DNA from: an uncultured Bacteroidales bacterium | GTDB taxonomy: Bacteria > Bacteroidota > Bacteroidia > Bacteroidales > UBA932 | Assembly (NCBI GenBank): GCA_900318015.1 | Contig: ONJB01000045.1 | Coordinates: 1-61,787 of the forward strand | Direction of reading: 5' to 3' | Length of the DNA: 61,787 bases | In this document: in pieces, positions 43,882-52,030 of the stretch | How the letters are laid out: each line of letters starts with the position of its first letter | Position numbering within the stretch: position 1 is the first letter of the stretch | Program-made: the position numbers and the translations under genes | Notes under the pieces: generated by a model | The model's input: the letters and a program-made list of their open reading frames with translations, nothing else | What the model was told of the DNA's origin: nothing | Database searches by the model: none

Positions 43882-44320
43882 TTAAAACCGATAGGGTTCT
43901 TCGTCCCGGATCAGGTGGAGGCCTTTCTTGAAGACGAAGGTAAAGGATTCTATGCCGGTGCCGATGGAGCAGGAATAGTTGAACGTGTATTCCTTCCCTT
44001 CTTTCAGGCCGGTGACGACCGAGGACATCTCTTCCACCCGGCACATGCAGTCTGCGGTCGGGCCATCTTTTTCATAAACTCTGTAGTTGATGACATCCCC
44101 CTTGACAGAAACATCGCAGGCGATTCCGTTGAGCTTGATGGCGCAGTTCATCGTCGCATTCGTGCGGGTGACGCGCAGGTTGCCGTCTTCGTATTTCAAG
44201 ATAAGCAGGGAGACGTCCGACTGACTTAATCCGGCCCTGGTTGGGCAGAATAGATTTGTAGCAGCCTGTCCAGAGGGGCAGGACAAGCAGGAGGAGCAAG
44301 AGTTTTTTCATGTTGTCCAT
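43882..44320 (-). pseudogene. Small lipoprotein, frameshifted after the signal peptide
   Basis: ATG 44320 gives MDNMKKLLLLLLVLPLWTGC, a lipoprotein signal. After CYKSILPNQGR the frame is lost. A second frame continues SQSDVSLLILKYEDGNLRVT to LHLIRDEEPYRF and stops at 43882. The change lies between about 44215 and 44250. The mature part includes TNATMNCAIKLNGIACDVSVKGDV and the paired cysteines ADCMCRVEE. It follows the anti-sigma gene by 11 bp, so it is the operon's third gene. Whether the shift is real or an error is open. Confidence 0.65.
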
Positions 44321-44331
44321 TATTTAGCTTT

Positions 44332-45504
44332 CTACTTTCCAAGATTGATTCTGACGCCGGTCGCCACCGTGAACATCCACGGGTGTTCGCTGCTGTAGGT
44401 GGATAGCATCCACCGGTCGGACGGAAGGGTCCAACTGACTTCCGGCTCCACGAAGAGGCCGAGGTTCCGGGTCGCGTTGAACTGGATGCCACCCGCGCCG
44501 AGCAGCCGGAATGCCGGACCGTCTTTGCCGATGGAATGTCCGTCCAGCGTAGCGCCTACGCATAGATCGCCCTTTATTCCCGCGCCCAGATAAGCATCCA
44601 ACCATCTACTTGAGACAAAGGTCCAGTCCAGGCGTACCGGGATGCCCAGATAATGGACGAGCTGGGTCTTTTCCCCGGAAGGATACGAGAACGAGGACGA
44701 ATAGAGCGAGTATTCCAAACCGGTTGTTATGCCGATCATCTCCGTGACGGGGAATTTGAGTGAAAGGCCGACAACCAAAGGCATTCTATTAGAATGGGTT
44801 GTCTCCAGGCCGTTGATGATGTCGATGCTGTTGGTATTGTTGGGGCCATCTGTATCGTGGTCGCGCGGTAGAAGGGGGCGCAGATCGGCCCTGGCAAGTT
44901 GCGTCGCCAGAGCGGCAAGAAGCCCGCCACCGGCGGCGATGGCTCCACCGGTGCCCAGTTTGACCTGTAAGGCAGGTTGTTCTGTCGACGGCTGAGGCAC
45001 GAAAGGAGATGACTCCTGCATGACAGGGCGGTTGTCAGTCGCAGGTTCTTCCGGAGTATCTTCCGGGCCGATATCATCCGTTTCGGGGATGAGGGTCTCT
45101 TCGGGTATCCGGGTTTCTTCGGCTACGGTGGTGGCTGCCGGCTTTTCCGGTTGTTCAGCCTTCGGCATGGGCCGAACCGCTTTTGTCCGAACCGCCTGTG
45201 CAATCAGCGGTTCCGTCGCAGGTGGCGTGGCCGTATCCAGGCTATCATCGACCTGACTATAGGTTTCCACGGATTGCGGAATCAGCTGGACCCCGTCCTC
45301 CGGAACCGTCGGTTTCCTGAGGAGCAAGACGGCGGCGAGCCCTGCTGCGATGGCGGGGACAACCGCCCAGACGAGCGGGAAACGCTTCGCCTTCGTCGAG
45401 CCAGCGGTGGCACGGCGAGCGTTGAACGCGGCAAGGCTGTCTTCCGGAAGGTTACTTTCGTATCCTTCCAGTTTGTCCTTGACGATGTCTTCCCATTTCC
45501 TCAT
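44332..45504 (-). CDS. Dual-membrane anti-sigma factor, outer-membrane-barrel type (copy 2)
   Basis: A 390-residue paralogue of the protein at 37791. Cytoplasmic anti-sigma-like N-terminus MRKWEDIVKDKLEGYESNLPED, membrane helix FPLVWAVVPAIAAGLAAVLLL (about 43-63), Pro/Thr/Glu-rich periplasmic linker (about 70-235) with an internal glycine-rich stretch GTGGAIAAGGGLLAALATQLA, and a C-terminal beta-barrel domain from MPLVVGLSLKFPVTEMIGITTGLEY and VHYLGIPVRLDWTF to GVRINLGK. The linker is about 35 residues shorter than in copy 1. The ATG overlaps the sigma stop by 4 bp. Role by analogy to Dma proteins: senses outer-membrane state and holds the sigma factor. Confidence 0.8.
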   Translation of the reverse strand: MRKWEDIVKDKLEGYESNLPEDSLAAFNARRATAGSTKAKRFPLVWAVVPAIAAGLAAVLLLRKPTVPEDGVQLIPQSVETYSQVDDSLDTATPPATEPLIAQAVRTKAVRPMPKAEQPEKPAATTVAEETRIPEETLIPETDDIGPEDTPEEPATDNRPVMQESSPFVPQPSTEQPALQVKLGTGGAIAAGGGLLAALATQLARADLRPLLPRDHDTDGPNNTNSIDIINGLETTHSNRMPLVVGLSLKFPVTEMIGITTGLEYSLYSSSFSYPSGEKTQLVHYLGIPVRLDWTFVSSRWLDAYLGAGIKGDLCVGATLDGHSIGKDGPAFRLLGAGGIQFNATRNLGLFVEPEVSWTLPSDRWMLSTYSSEHPWMFTVATGVRINLGK

Positions 45505-46058
45505 GATTCCTGTCCGTTCAAATAATGTCTGATTTCTTCTTTCAGTTGCTTCCTTGCTTTGGCCAGCACCCCAGCCGACCCTTTCTCACTGATTCCCAGC
45601 ATTTTGCCAATCTCCCTGTGCGAGTATCCGTCGATACAGTACAGATTGAAGACGGCCCTTCTCAAATCCGGCAGCTTGGATATCCATTCCAGCAGTTTCT
45701 CCTCCGGGATTGTTTCCATCTCCGCTTCCGTCGGCTCCGGGATGGTATCCGGTGCCCATGTGTCCAGAGAGACAGTCCGCCATCGCTTCCTCTTGATCTG
45801 GTTCAACGCCTTGTTGATCGCAATCCGGCAGATCCATCCATAGAGGGATCCTTTACTGCCGTTGAACGTCTGTATCTTGTCTAGAGCCTGGATGAGCGAT
45901 TCCTGCATCAGATCCTTGGCCTCCTCGTCGTCTCCCAGGTAGCGCCGGCACAGTGTATACACCCTGGCTGCATATCTTCTATACAGCTCATCTTCCGCCC
46001 ATCTGTCTCCTTGGGAGCAGCGCCTGGCCAGTTCCTGCTCGTCCAGATCCGTATACAC
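45501..46058 (-). CDS. ECF-family RNA polymerase sigma factor (copy 2)
   Basis: A 185-residue group 4 sigma factor, GTG start at 46058 (MYTDLDEQELARRC). Region 2: LYRRYAARVYTLCRRYLGDDEEAKDLMQESLIQALDK and GSLYGWICRIAINKALNQIKRK. Region 4: LPDLRRAVFNLYCIDGYSHREIGKMLGISEKGSAGVLAKARKQLK. About 65-70 percent identical by eye to copy 1. A TATCTTTG box on the minus strand lies about 20-30 bp before the start. Coupled to its anti-sigma gene. The block was evidently duplicated together with its 5' neighbour fragment. Confidence 0.95.
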   Translation of the reverse strand: MYTDLDEQELARRCSQGDRWAEDELYRRYAARVYTLCRRYLGDDEEAKDLMQESLIQALDKIQTFNGSKGSLYGWICRIAINKALNQIKRKRWRTVSLDTWAPDTIPEPTEAEMETIPEEKLLEWISKLPDLRRAVFNLYCIDGYSHREIGKMLGISEKGSAGVLAKARKQLKEEIRHYLNGQES

Positions 46059-46174
46059 CTACAAGGTCATTGTTTTTCTACAAAGATAATTAGTTCAACT
46101 GTTTCCTAAACTATATACACACAAAACCCCAGAATACGTCTCCATCATCCTCATTATTTGCATCGTGGAGAAAG

Positions 46175-46202
46175 AAAAAAGGACTGATGCATCGTCCAGT
46201 CC
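46175..46202 (-). terminator. Hairpin terminator after the small-gene remnant (copy 2)
   Basis: Minus strand GGACTGGACGATGCATCAGT then CCTTTTTT. The arms GGACTG/CAGTCC are followed by six T. It ends the remnant gene before the sigma operon. Confidence 0.7.
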
Positions 46203-46217
46203 CTTTCTCCAATAGCG

Positions 46218-46391
46218 TTATTTCACAAGCTCATATTCATCGACACCGGGTATAAGTGCGATGCCGGTTTCTTCGAGGTGAATCTGTCCGGCGAGGTCTA
46301 TGAAGTGCACGGTGAAGACTTTTCCTTCGAGCCGCTTTGCCTGCCAGTCCATTCCGCCGACGGAATGAGGTTCGGTGCATTTTCGGTGCAT
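46218..46391 (-). pseudogene. Truncated copy of a small conserved gene (copy 2)
   Basis: A 57-codon frame that begins MHRKCTEPHSVGGMDWQAKR and continues KVFTVHFIDLAGQIHLEETG to VDEYELVK, with TAA at 46218-46220. From MDWQAKRLEG on it aligns with the complete 66-residue protein at 60960 (KDWAAAKMNGQTYMVEFVDDAGQIH), but the N-terminal third is replaced. A direct repeat, TTCGGTGCAT twice at 46371-46390, sits at the 5' end, as at a recombination scar. It is 71 bp from the tRNA-Ser 3' end. The rest of 46059-46462 holds only the terminators. Confidence 0.65.
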
Positions 46392-46411
46392 TTTTTCCGA
46401 GCCTAAAATAA

Positions 46412-46448
46412 GAAAAACCCCCTCTGAATGTACTCAGAAGGGGTTTTT
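46412..46448. terminator. Hairpin terminator behind tRNA-Ser
   Basis: AAAAACCCC(C)TCTGA and TCAGA(A)GGGGTTTTT are inverted arms around a six-base loop, with T-runs at both ends, so it can act in both directions. Confidence 0.85.
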
Positions 46449-46462
46449 GGCCAAAAATAAAG

Positions 46463-46550
46463 CGGAGAGAGCGAGATTCGAACTCGCGATACCCTTTTGG
46501 GGTACACACGCTTTCCAGGCGTGCCTCTTCAGCCACTCGAGCATCTCTCC
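46463..46550 (-). tRNA. tRNA-Ser (anticodon GGA)
   Basis: A minus-strand class II tRNA of about 88 nt. Acceptor arms GGAGAGA (46550-46544) and TCTCTCC pair fully. The D arm GAGTGGCTGAAGAGG, the anticodon stem-loop CACGCCTGGAAAGCGTG with anticodon GGA, a long variable arm TACCCCAAAAGGGTA and the T arm GCGAGTTCGAATCTCGC are all present. CCA is not encoded. The accessory segment begins just beyond its 3' end. Confidence 0.97.
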
Positions 46551-46569
46551 AATACGTATCCACGCGGGA

Positions 46570-47835
46570 CTATAAAGTCAGGCTATGGTCGATGCAACCG
46601 GGGTATTCCTCGGGATAATGGGTGACCATCACGAGGGTTTTTCCGGGGGCGCCGCAGTAGCGGTCCAGCAAAGTTTTCACGTGCCGACGCTGCGGCTCGT
46701 CCAGGCCTTGCAGGGGCTCGTCCAGGATGTAGAGGGGAGGATCCTTGACGAAGGCGCGGGCCACCAGGCACAGGCGCTGCTCGCCGCTGGAGATGCGGAG
46801 GAAGGGCCTTTCCGCCAGATGCCCGATCCCGAACTCCTCCATCCATCGGCGGGCAATCTCCCGCTGTTCCTCGGACGGCTTCCGGAAAAGGCCTTCGGTG
46901 TCGAAGTGCCCGCTCGTGACGATGTTCAGCGCGGTGGCGTCCTGCCGGAAAGCGCGGTGGAGTTCCGGACTCACGAAGCCGATCTTGCTTTTGATGTCCC
47001 AGATGGTCTCGCCGGTTCCGCGGGGACGGCCGAAGAGTTCGATGTCATGGGCATAAGCCTGGGGATTGTCGGCGTTGATGAGGCTCAGGAGCGTGCTCTT
47101 GCCGCTGCCGTTGGCGCCGGTCAGGGCCCAGTGCTCCCCTTCGCGGACGGTCCAGTTCAGGGAATTCAGGATGACCCGCTCGCCGAAGCGGATGGTCACG
47201 TTCCGGAGGCGGATGACGGCAGGCGGCAGGACACGGTCCAGATACACTTCCCGGGGTTCCTTCTCCCCCGCCTTCCCGTCTTCGACCGGAATGACATGGG
47301 TGATGAAAGGCGGAATCTCGGCCGGTCGGGACAGGACCAGGACGAGGGTCATGGACCCCGACAAGGCGGTGAGCAGTTCTGTCAGCAGGCCCCTGGTCCG
47401 GGGGTCCAGGCCGATATAGGGATTGTCCACCACCAGGATTTCCGGACCGCCCAGGAGGGCGCGCGTCAGCTGATACTTGCGGAGCTCACCCGACGAAAGC
47501 GTCACCAGGGGCTTGTCCAGCAGCGGTTCCATCGAGAACAGGGCGGTCAGTTCCCGCACCCGCCGGAGCGCGGCCTCCGGGTCCTTGCTTTCGGCCGCAT
47601 CCTGGTGCAGCGCCTCACCCACGGAAGGCGGGTCGCCTTCCAGCGTGAAGAGGTTCCAGCGCTGCTGCATGAAGAAATTGCGGTCCCCGTAGCTGCCGTA
47701 CGAATCCCGGAAGGTGATGTATTTCGCGGCGTTACGGCCGGCGAAGACAGAGGCCAGCCGGCTTTTGCCGGAGGCATTCTCCCCCACCAGGGCGACCTGT
47801 TCACCGCGACGGATATCCAAACTGTCCATAGGCAT
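46570..47835 (-). CDS. Twin-domain ABC ATPase (ModF/PhrA-like)
   Basis: A 421-residue cytoplasmic protein with two ABC nucleotide-binding domains and no membrane part. Domain 1: Walker A GENASGKS (about 17-24), signature LSSGELRKYQ, Walker B ILVVDNPYIGLD. Domain 2: Walker A GANGSGKSTL (about 238-247), signature ISSGEQRLCL, Walker B LYILDEPLQGLD. The first domain lacks the acidic residue after Walker B (DNPY rather than DEPT), so only the second may hydrolyse ATP well. The N-terminal about 15 residues of the usual family are absent, as the start overlaps the upstream stop (TAATG). Role unknown. Confidence 0.85.
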   Translation of the reverse strand: MPMDSLDIRRGEQVALVGENASGKSRLASVFAGRNAAKYITFRDSYGSYGDRNFFMQQRWNLFTLEGDPPSVGEALHQDAAESKDPEAALRRVRELTALFSMEPLLDKPLVTLSSGELRKYQLTRALLGGPEILVVDNPYIGLDPRTRGLLTELLTALSGSMTLVLVLSRPAEIPPFITHVIPVEDGKAGEKEPREVYLDRVLPPAVIRLRNVTIRFGERVILNSLNWTVREGEHWALTGANGSGKSTLLSLINADNPQAYAHDIELFGRPRGTGETIWDIKSKIGFVSPELHRAFRQDATALNIVTSGHFDTEGLFRKPSEEQREIARRWMEEFGIGHLAERPFLRISSGEQRLCLVARAFVKDPPLYILDEPLQGLDEPQRRHVKTLLDRYCGAPGKTLVMVTHYPEEYPGCIDHSLTL

Positions 47836-48440
47836 TATTCCTGGGCAATCACTCGCTCCGCGGCGGCGCAGAGCGCGTCATAAAAGTCTTGTCCATAAGC
47901 GGCGATGAGCGGTTCCTTCAGGAACTGATAGGCCCGGATGCCTTCCCGCCTGCCTTTCTCGAACGCGCACTGGCAAATGTCCCAGCGATGGAGGTTCAGG
48001 CCGATACGGCCGTGGCCGAGCTCCACCACGCGGATGGGATACAGCTGGCAGGAAATGGGCTTGCGGAAGGTCGACTTGCCCGCAAAGAACTGCCGCTCGA
48101 TGGAGCAGAAGCAGTTGCCGTCCTCGAAGTGGCAGAAGGCGCACTCCTCGCTGCCGGGCACGAGCGGTGTCACGAGGTCACCGTCCCGGTCGATTTCGAA
48201 GAAGCCCTTCTCGTCCACGGCCTGCCGTCCTTCCGGGCGCATCAGGGGTGCGAACGCGTCATAATTGACCTCGATGGGGTCCAATTCCTCTTCCTTCAGC
48301 GGAGCGCCGCTGTCGCCGACGATGCAGCACTTTCCCTGGCACACGGGATAGTCGCAGGCGAAATATTCCAGGATGACATCCTCCGACACGAGGATGTCCC
48401 CAATTTCCACGATGGTTCCGAACGGTCGCTTGTGTCCCAT
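47835..48440 (-). CDS. DUF3109 cysteine-rich protein
   Basis: A 201-residue protein of the DUF3109 family, widespread in Bacteroidota and of unknown function. The metal-site cysteines are visible: CDYPVCQGKCCIVGDSGAPL (about 29-48), CAFCHFEDGNCFCSIE (about 99-114), and later SCQLYPIRV and CQCAFEKGRREG. The pattern suggests an iron-sulfur or zinc centre. The start abuts the M16-like gene's stop with no spacer, and its stop overlaps the next start by one base, so the three genes are co-transcribed. Confidence 0.88.
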   Translation of the reverse strand: MGHKRPFGTIVEIGDILVSEDVILEYFACDYPVCQGKCCIVGDSGAPLKEEELDPIEVNYDAFAPLMRPEGRQAVDEKGFFEIDRDGDLVTPLVPGSEECAFCHFEDGNCFCSIERQFFAGKSTFRKPISCQLYPIRVVELGHGRIGLNLHRWDICQCAFEKGRREGIRAYQFLKEPLIAAYGQDFYDALCAAAERVIAQE

Positions 48441-50912
48441 CTATTCAATGACGATTTCCGCGGTCGAACCGGCCGCAAGGGCAGACAACATCTCGGTGAT
48501 GCGGGCGGCGGTAACGCCGTTCACGCTTTCCTTGTAATGGGTGACCAGGTCCTTGCCGATGCCGTAGCGGGCGACGAGGGCCTCCACCATGGTTTCCGGT
48601 TCGGCCAGCTCCTGGTTTATCCCGGCGAGGGCCGCCGCCTTGAAGGCATTCAGGTCCTTGGCGGAAAGGGTGGACTTGGTCGCCTTCTGGATGCCTTCCC
48701 GGACAGCGTCCAGGTCCGTTCCGCCTTCGCAGGAGAGGAACATCCAGAACCGCTCCTGGGGATAAGTATGGAAGCCGGAAGTGATCTCCACCGACATGCC
48801 TGTGCCGTCCAGGGCGCGGACCAGCTGGCGACGGAGCGCCTCGACCGCAACCTCGGCCGCCGCATAATTGATTCCGGACAAAGGATATTCCGCGTCCAGA
48901 CGCACATAGACGCCCTTCCTGCCGCCCTTTTCCGTCTTCGTCACGGTCCCGGGCCGGGGCTGGTAGCGGATGGACTTGCGGGATGCGGTCCCGCGCTGGG
49001 TGCGGAACCCGCCGAGGTACTTGAGCAGGACGCGGCGCACGGTGGCTTCATCCACGTCGCCCACAAGGATCAGCATCCCGTCGTTCATCCGGGAGAACAG
49101 GGACTCGTAGAACTGGGCGGCCTTCGCCTGCGTGCCCGGGTTCAGGCCCGTGGCATATTTCTTCGTCGAATAGTTGAAGCCCGGATACATCATCGCATAC
49201 AGCCGGTTGTCCACCGGTTCCCGGGCCCATTTCGAATTGCGGAGGGAGACGTCGAACTCGCCCCGGTTCACCGTCCGCCCGTTCGCGAGGGCGAGCAGCG
49301 CCTTCATCAGCGTAGGAAGCTTGGAAGACGGGGCCTCCCCTTGGATGGACGTGTAGGTCAACGCGACCTGCGGGTTCATGCTGATCCCGTTCACGGCCAG
49401 GTGGTCGCGGAAATCGGCTGCAGAAAGGCCGCCCGCGTCATACAGGGAGAGCATGTCCCCGAAATAGCCTCCTTCCCCTTCCAGCAGGCCGTCCACCCCG
49501 GACAGGCCTCTTCCCATCAGCAGCGAATACTGGAAAGTACGCCGGCCGGGGACTTGCTTGTACACCACCCGCATCCCGTTGGAGAAGGTCCACAGGACCC
49601 CGCCGGAAACGGGTTCGGGCTTCGTTTCCTTGAGCTTGACTTTCGGGCAGTCCACCTCCAGGCCGGAGGTGTCCCGCTGCCAGGAATAATCCTTCGATTC
49701 CTTGAACGTGGACCCGTACAGATAGGCCAGGTTGTACTGGAACAGGGCGTTGTCCTCGTCCAGGGTGTCCAGGCGGGCGCGGTACTCCAGCGTCAGGTTG
49801 GACAGCTGGTTCAGGAGGGAACTCGAAAACTGGTTGAACAGGCGTGTTTCCGTGCTGTCAGGCAAGTTCTTCCGGGCGAAAAGCTTCGTCTCCTCACTGT
49901 AGGGGGCCAGGTTGGCGCCGTACAGGAAATGGGACACGCAGCGCTCCACATACTGCCGGTTCGTCAGAGGCGCGCTCCCCCGCGGGAGCATCTCGGCCAT
50001 CATCACCTGCTTCGCGTCAGTGAATTCCTCCACCGGCACGCCGAACTCGTCCATGCCGGCGAGCGTCCCGGAGATGATCTTCATCGCCGCCTCCAGGTGG
50101 TCGCGGTCCGTCTGGACCTCCACCGCATATTCCTCGTCGCCGCCCGTCTCGGTGCTGTTCAGGTAGCTGAAATCCAGCCGGCCGTACGGGATGCCCGCAT
50201 CGCGGAGATTCCGGCTGATCCGCCGGACGGCGATGGTCCGGAACTCGCGGCTGAGGATGCCCATCACCAGGGCCTGGGCCGTATTCATCTGCTCCTGCGG
50301 CGTACGCGGGGCCGAATAGGCGACCCGGACGATACCCCTGTCCCCCATCGGCTCGTTGCGGAGGATGATGGACGGCATCACGGACGGTTCCCACACATAG
50401 TCGGGGCCGTTGCTGTTTTCCACGAAATGCGGCGGGACCATCATCGAGAAGATGTCCATCTTCTTCTTGAACTCGGCCGGGTCGATGTCGCCGGCCACGA
50501 TGACCGCCTCCGCGGCGGATGAGGCCGCCACCTGCGCGAAGGTCACCAGCAAGGTGGAGTCCAGCGCATTGGCGTCATACACCGGGACGCGGTCCAGATG
50601 CAGGACCGTGGATCCGTCGAAATCCCGGAAATAGCCGCCCGGACGGGGGCCGATTCCGTTGCGGGACAGATACGCCGTTTCCAGCGACTCTTCATCGGCC
50701 TGGGCAGGCGCCTCGCCGCGGCGGACCACGGCGAAATCGGCATAGCCCTTGCGCTCGTCATTCTTGACCATATAGTAGGCCACGCCGCAGCGCAGGGTTC
50801 CTTTCTGGATCCTGGCGTCCACCGGCAGGGAGGGCAGCGTCTGTGCTGGCACAGTTCTTGAAACTGTCAGCAGAGCCAGGCCGATAAAGATATGGAAAAG
50901 TCGGTTTGACAT
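48441..50912 (-). CDS. M16-like (insulinase family) secreted protein without the zinc motif
   Basis: An 823-residue exported protein with signal MSNRLFHIFIGLALLTVSRTVPAQ. It contains two M16 folds (about 40-260 and 460-800). The first half has YYMVKNDERKGYADFAVVRRG, as in the family, but the HXXEH zinc motif is absent where expected: the segment after VVRRGEAPAQADEES reads LETAYLSRNGIGPRPGGYFR. The second half resembles the non-catalytic M16 subunit (VLWTFSNGMRVVYKQVPG; GRGLSGVDGLLEGEGGYFGD). So it is a probable pseudoprotease or a structural partner. The start at 50912 was chosen for the signal peptide. Confidence 0.78.
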   Translation of the reverse strand: MSNRLFHIFIGLALLTVSRTVPAQTLPSLPVDARIQKGTLRCGVAYYMVKNDERKGYADFAVVRRGEAPAQADEESLETAYLSRNGIGPRPGGYFRDFDGSTVLHLDRVPVYDANALDSTLLVTFAQVAASSAAEAVIVAGDIDPAEFKKKMDIFSMMVPPHFVENSNGPDYVWEPSVMPSIILRNEPMGDRGIVRVAYSAPRTPQEQMNTAQALVMGILSREFRTIAVRRISRNLRDAGIPYGRLDFSYLNSTETGGDEEYAVEVQTDRDHLEAAMKIISGTLAGMDEFGVPVEEFTDAKQVMMAEMLPRGSAPLTNRQYVERCVSHFLYGANLAPYSEETKLFARKNLPDSTETRLFNQFSSSLLNQLSNLTLEYRARLDTLDEDNALFQYNLAYLYGSTFKESKDYSWQRDTSGLEVDCPKVKLKETKPEPVSGGVLWTFSNGMRVVYKQVPGRRTFQYSLLMGRGLSGVDGLLEGEGGYFGDMLSLYDAGGLSAADFRDHLAVNGISMNPQVALTYTSIQGEAPSSKLPTLMKALLALANGRTVNRGEFDVSLRNSKWAREPVDNRLYAMMYPGFNYSTKKYATGLNPGTQAKAAQFYESLFSRMNDGMLILVGDVDEATVRRVLLKYLGGFRTQRGTASRKSIRYQPRPGTVTKTEKGGRKGVYVRLDAEYPLSGINYAAAEVAVEALRRQLVRALDGTGMSVEITSGFHTYPQERFWMFLSCEGGTDLDAVREGIQKATKSTLSAKDLNAFKAAALAGINQELAEPETMVEALVARYGIGKDLVTHYKESVNGVTAARITEMLSALAAGSTAEIVIE

Positions 50913-51021
50913 GGAATTAACGCAATGACTATGCAAAATTAACAATAAAATTTGCTACTTTTGCAAAATGCGTGCAAACGGCAAGAATTAATAAGTATTA
51001 ACAAATAAACCCGAACGAAAG

Positions 51022-51957
51022 ATGAAAAGATTATTTGTCGCCGTCGCGGCGTTCGCACTCGCCGCTGGAATCGCTTCCGCTCAGGACATGAGCGCCGCTG
51101 TGGAAACCTTCAACATGGGCGCCCAGACCCTGGAGAGCAACAAGACTGAGGCCCTGGCCCAGTTCAAGAGCGCCCTCACCCAGTTCGAGGCCTGTGCCGC
51201 GGACGAGGCTGCCGACATGATTGCCCAGTGCAAGAAGATCATCCCGCAGACCATGGTCTCCATCGCCAAGGAGCAGATCAACGAATCCAAGTACGACGAG
51301 GCCCTCGAGACCCTGAAGGAGGCCACCGGTGTGGCCGAAGGCTATGGTCAGGAGGAAATTGCCGCCGAAGCCAAGGAACTCGTTCCCACCGCCTATGTAC
51401 GCAAGGGCGCTGCCTTGATGAAGGCCAAGGACTTCGTGAACGCCGCCGCCGCTTTCAAGGGCGCCGTGGCCCTCACCCCTGAGGATGGTCAGACCCAGCT
51501 CCTCTACGGCCAGGCCCTGATGCAGGCCGGTGACAACGACACCGCCGTCACCGCCCTCGAGGCTGCCGCCGCCAACGGCAAGGAAGACCAGGCCAAGAAG
51601 CTCCTCTCCAACCTGTTCCTCAAGGAAGGCATGGCCCTCGTGAAGGCGAACAAGAGCGCCGAGGCCATCACCGCCCTCGAGAAGGCCAACAGCTATGGTG
51701 AGAGCGCCAACGCCTACAAGCTCATCGCCAGCGCCAACACCAAGCTCGGCAAGAGCAAGGCCGCCATCGAGGCCTACAAGAAGTACCTTGAGGTCGATCC
51801 CAATGCGAAGGATGCCGCCGACGTGATGTTCACCATCGCCGCCACCGCCCAGAAGGCCGGTGACAAGGCTACCGCCATCGAATACTACAAGAAGCTCTCT
51901 GGCAACGCCAAGTACGCCGCCCAGGCCACCCAGCAGCTCGGTGCCCTGCAGAAATAA
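51022..51957 (+). CDS. Secreted tetratricopeptide-repeat protein
   Basis: A 311-residue protein with signal MKRLFVAVAAFALAAGIASAQ. Helical TPR-like repeats fill the mature part: KYDEALETLKEATGVAEGYG (about 92-111), AALMKAKDFVNAAAAFKGAVAL (about 133-154), YGQALMQAGDNDTAVTALEAAA (about 164-185), ALVKANKSAEAITALEKANSYG, KLGKSKAAIEAYKKYLEVDPN and TAQKAGDKATAIEYYKKLSG. The family gives scaffolds for protein contacts in the periplasm or outer membrane. A TACTTTTG box lies at 50956-50963, so the 5' leader is about 50 nt. A clear terminator follows. Confidence 0.85.
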   Translation: MKRLFVAVAAFALAAGIASAQDMSAAVETFNMGAQTLESNKTEALAQFKSALTQFEACAADEAADMIAQCKKIIPQTMVSIAKEQINESKYDEALETLKEATGVAEGYGQEEIAAEAKELVPTAYVRKGAALMKAKDFVNAAAAFKGAVALTPEDGQTQLLYGQALMQAGDNDTAVTALEAAAANGKEDQAKKLLSNLFLKEGMALVKANKSAEAITALEKANSYGESANAYKLIASANTKLGKSKAAIEAYKKYLEVDPNAKDAADVMFTIAATAQKAGDKATAIEYYKKLSGNAKYAAQATQQLGALQK

Positions 51958-51982
51958 AAGCTTCCTATTTATCCAACGCAAA

Positions 51983-52011
51983 AACCCGGCTCAACTTGAG
52001 CCGGGTTTTTT
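51983..52011. terminator. Rho-independent terminator
   Basis: CCCGGCTC-aactt-GAGCCGGG with flanking A and T runs after the TPR gene. It can also serve the convergent hydrolase gene. Confidence 0.9.
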
Positions 52012-52030
52012 CATATTCAGACCTCGCGGC

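Noticed and set aside
46237-46563. 108-codon minus-strand frame running through the tRNA-Ser gene
   Set aside because: It reads through a functional tRNA and a terminator. The real coding remnant is in a different frame (46218-46391).
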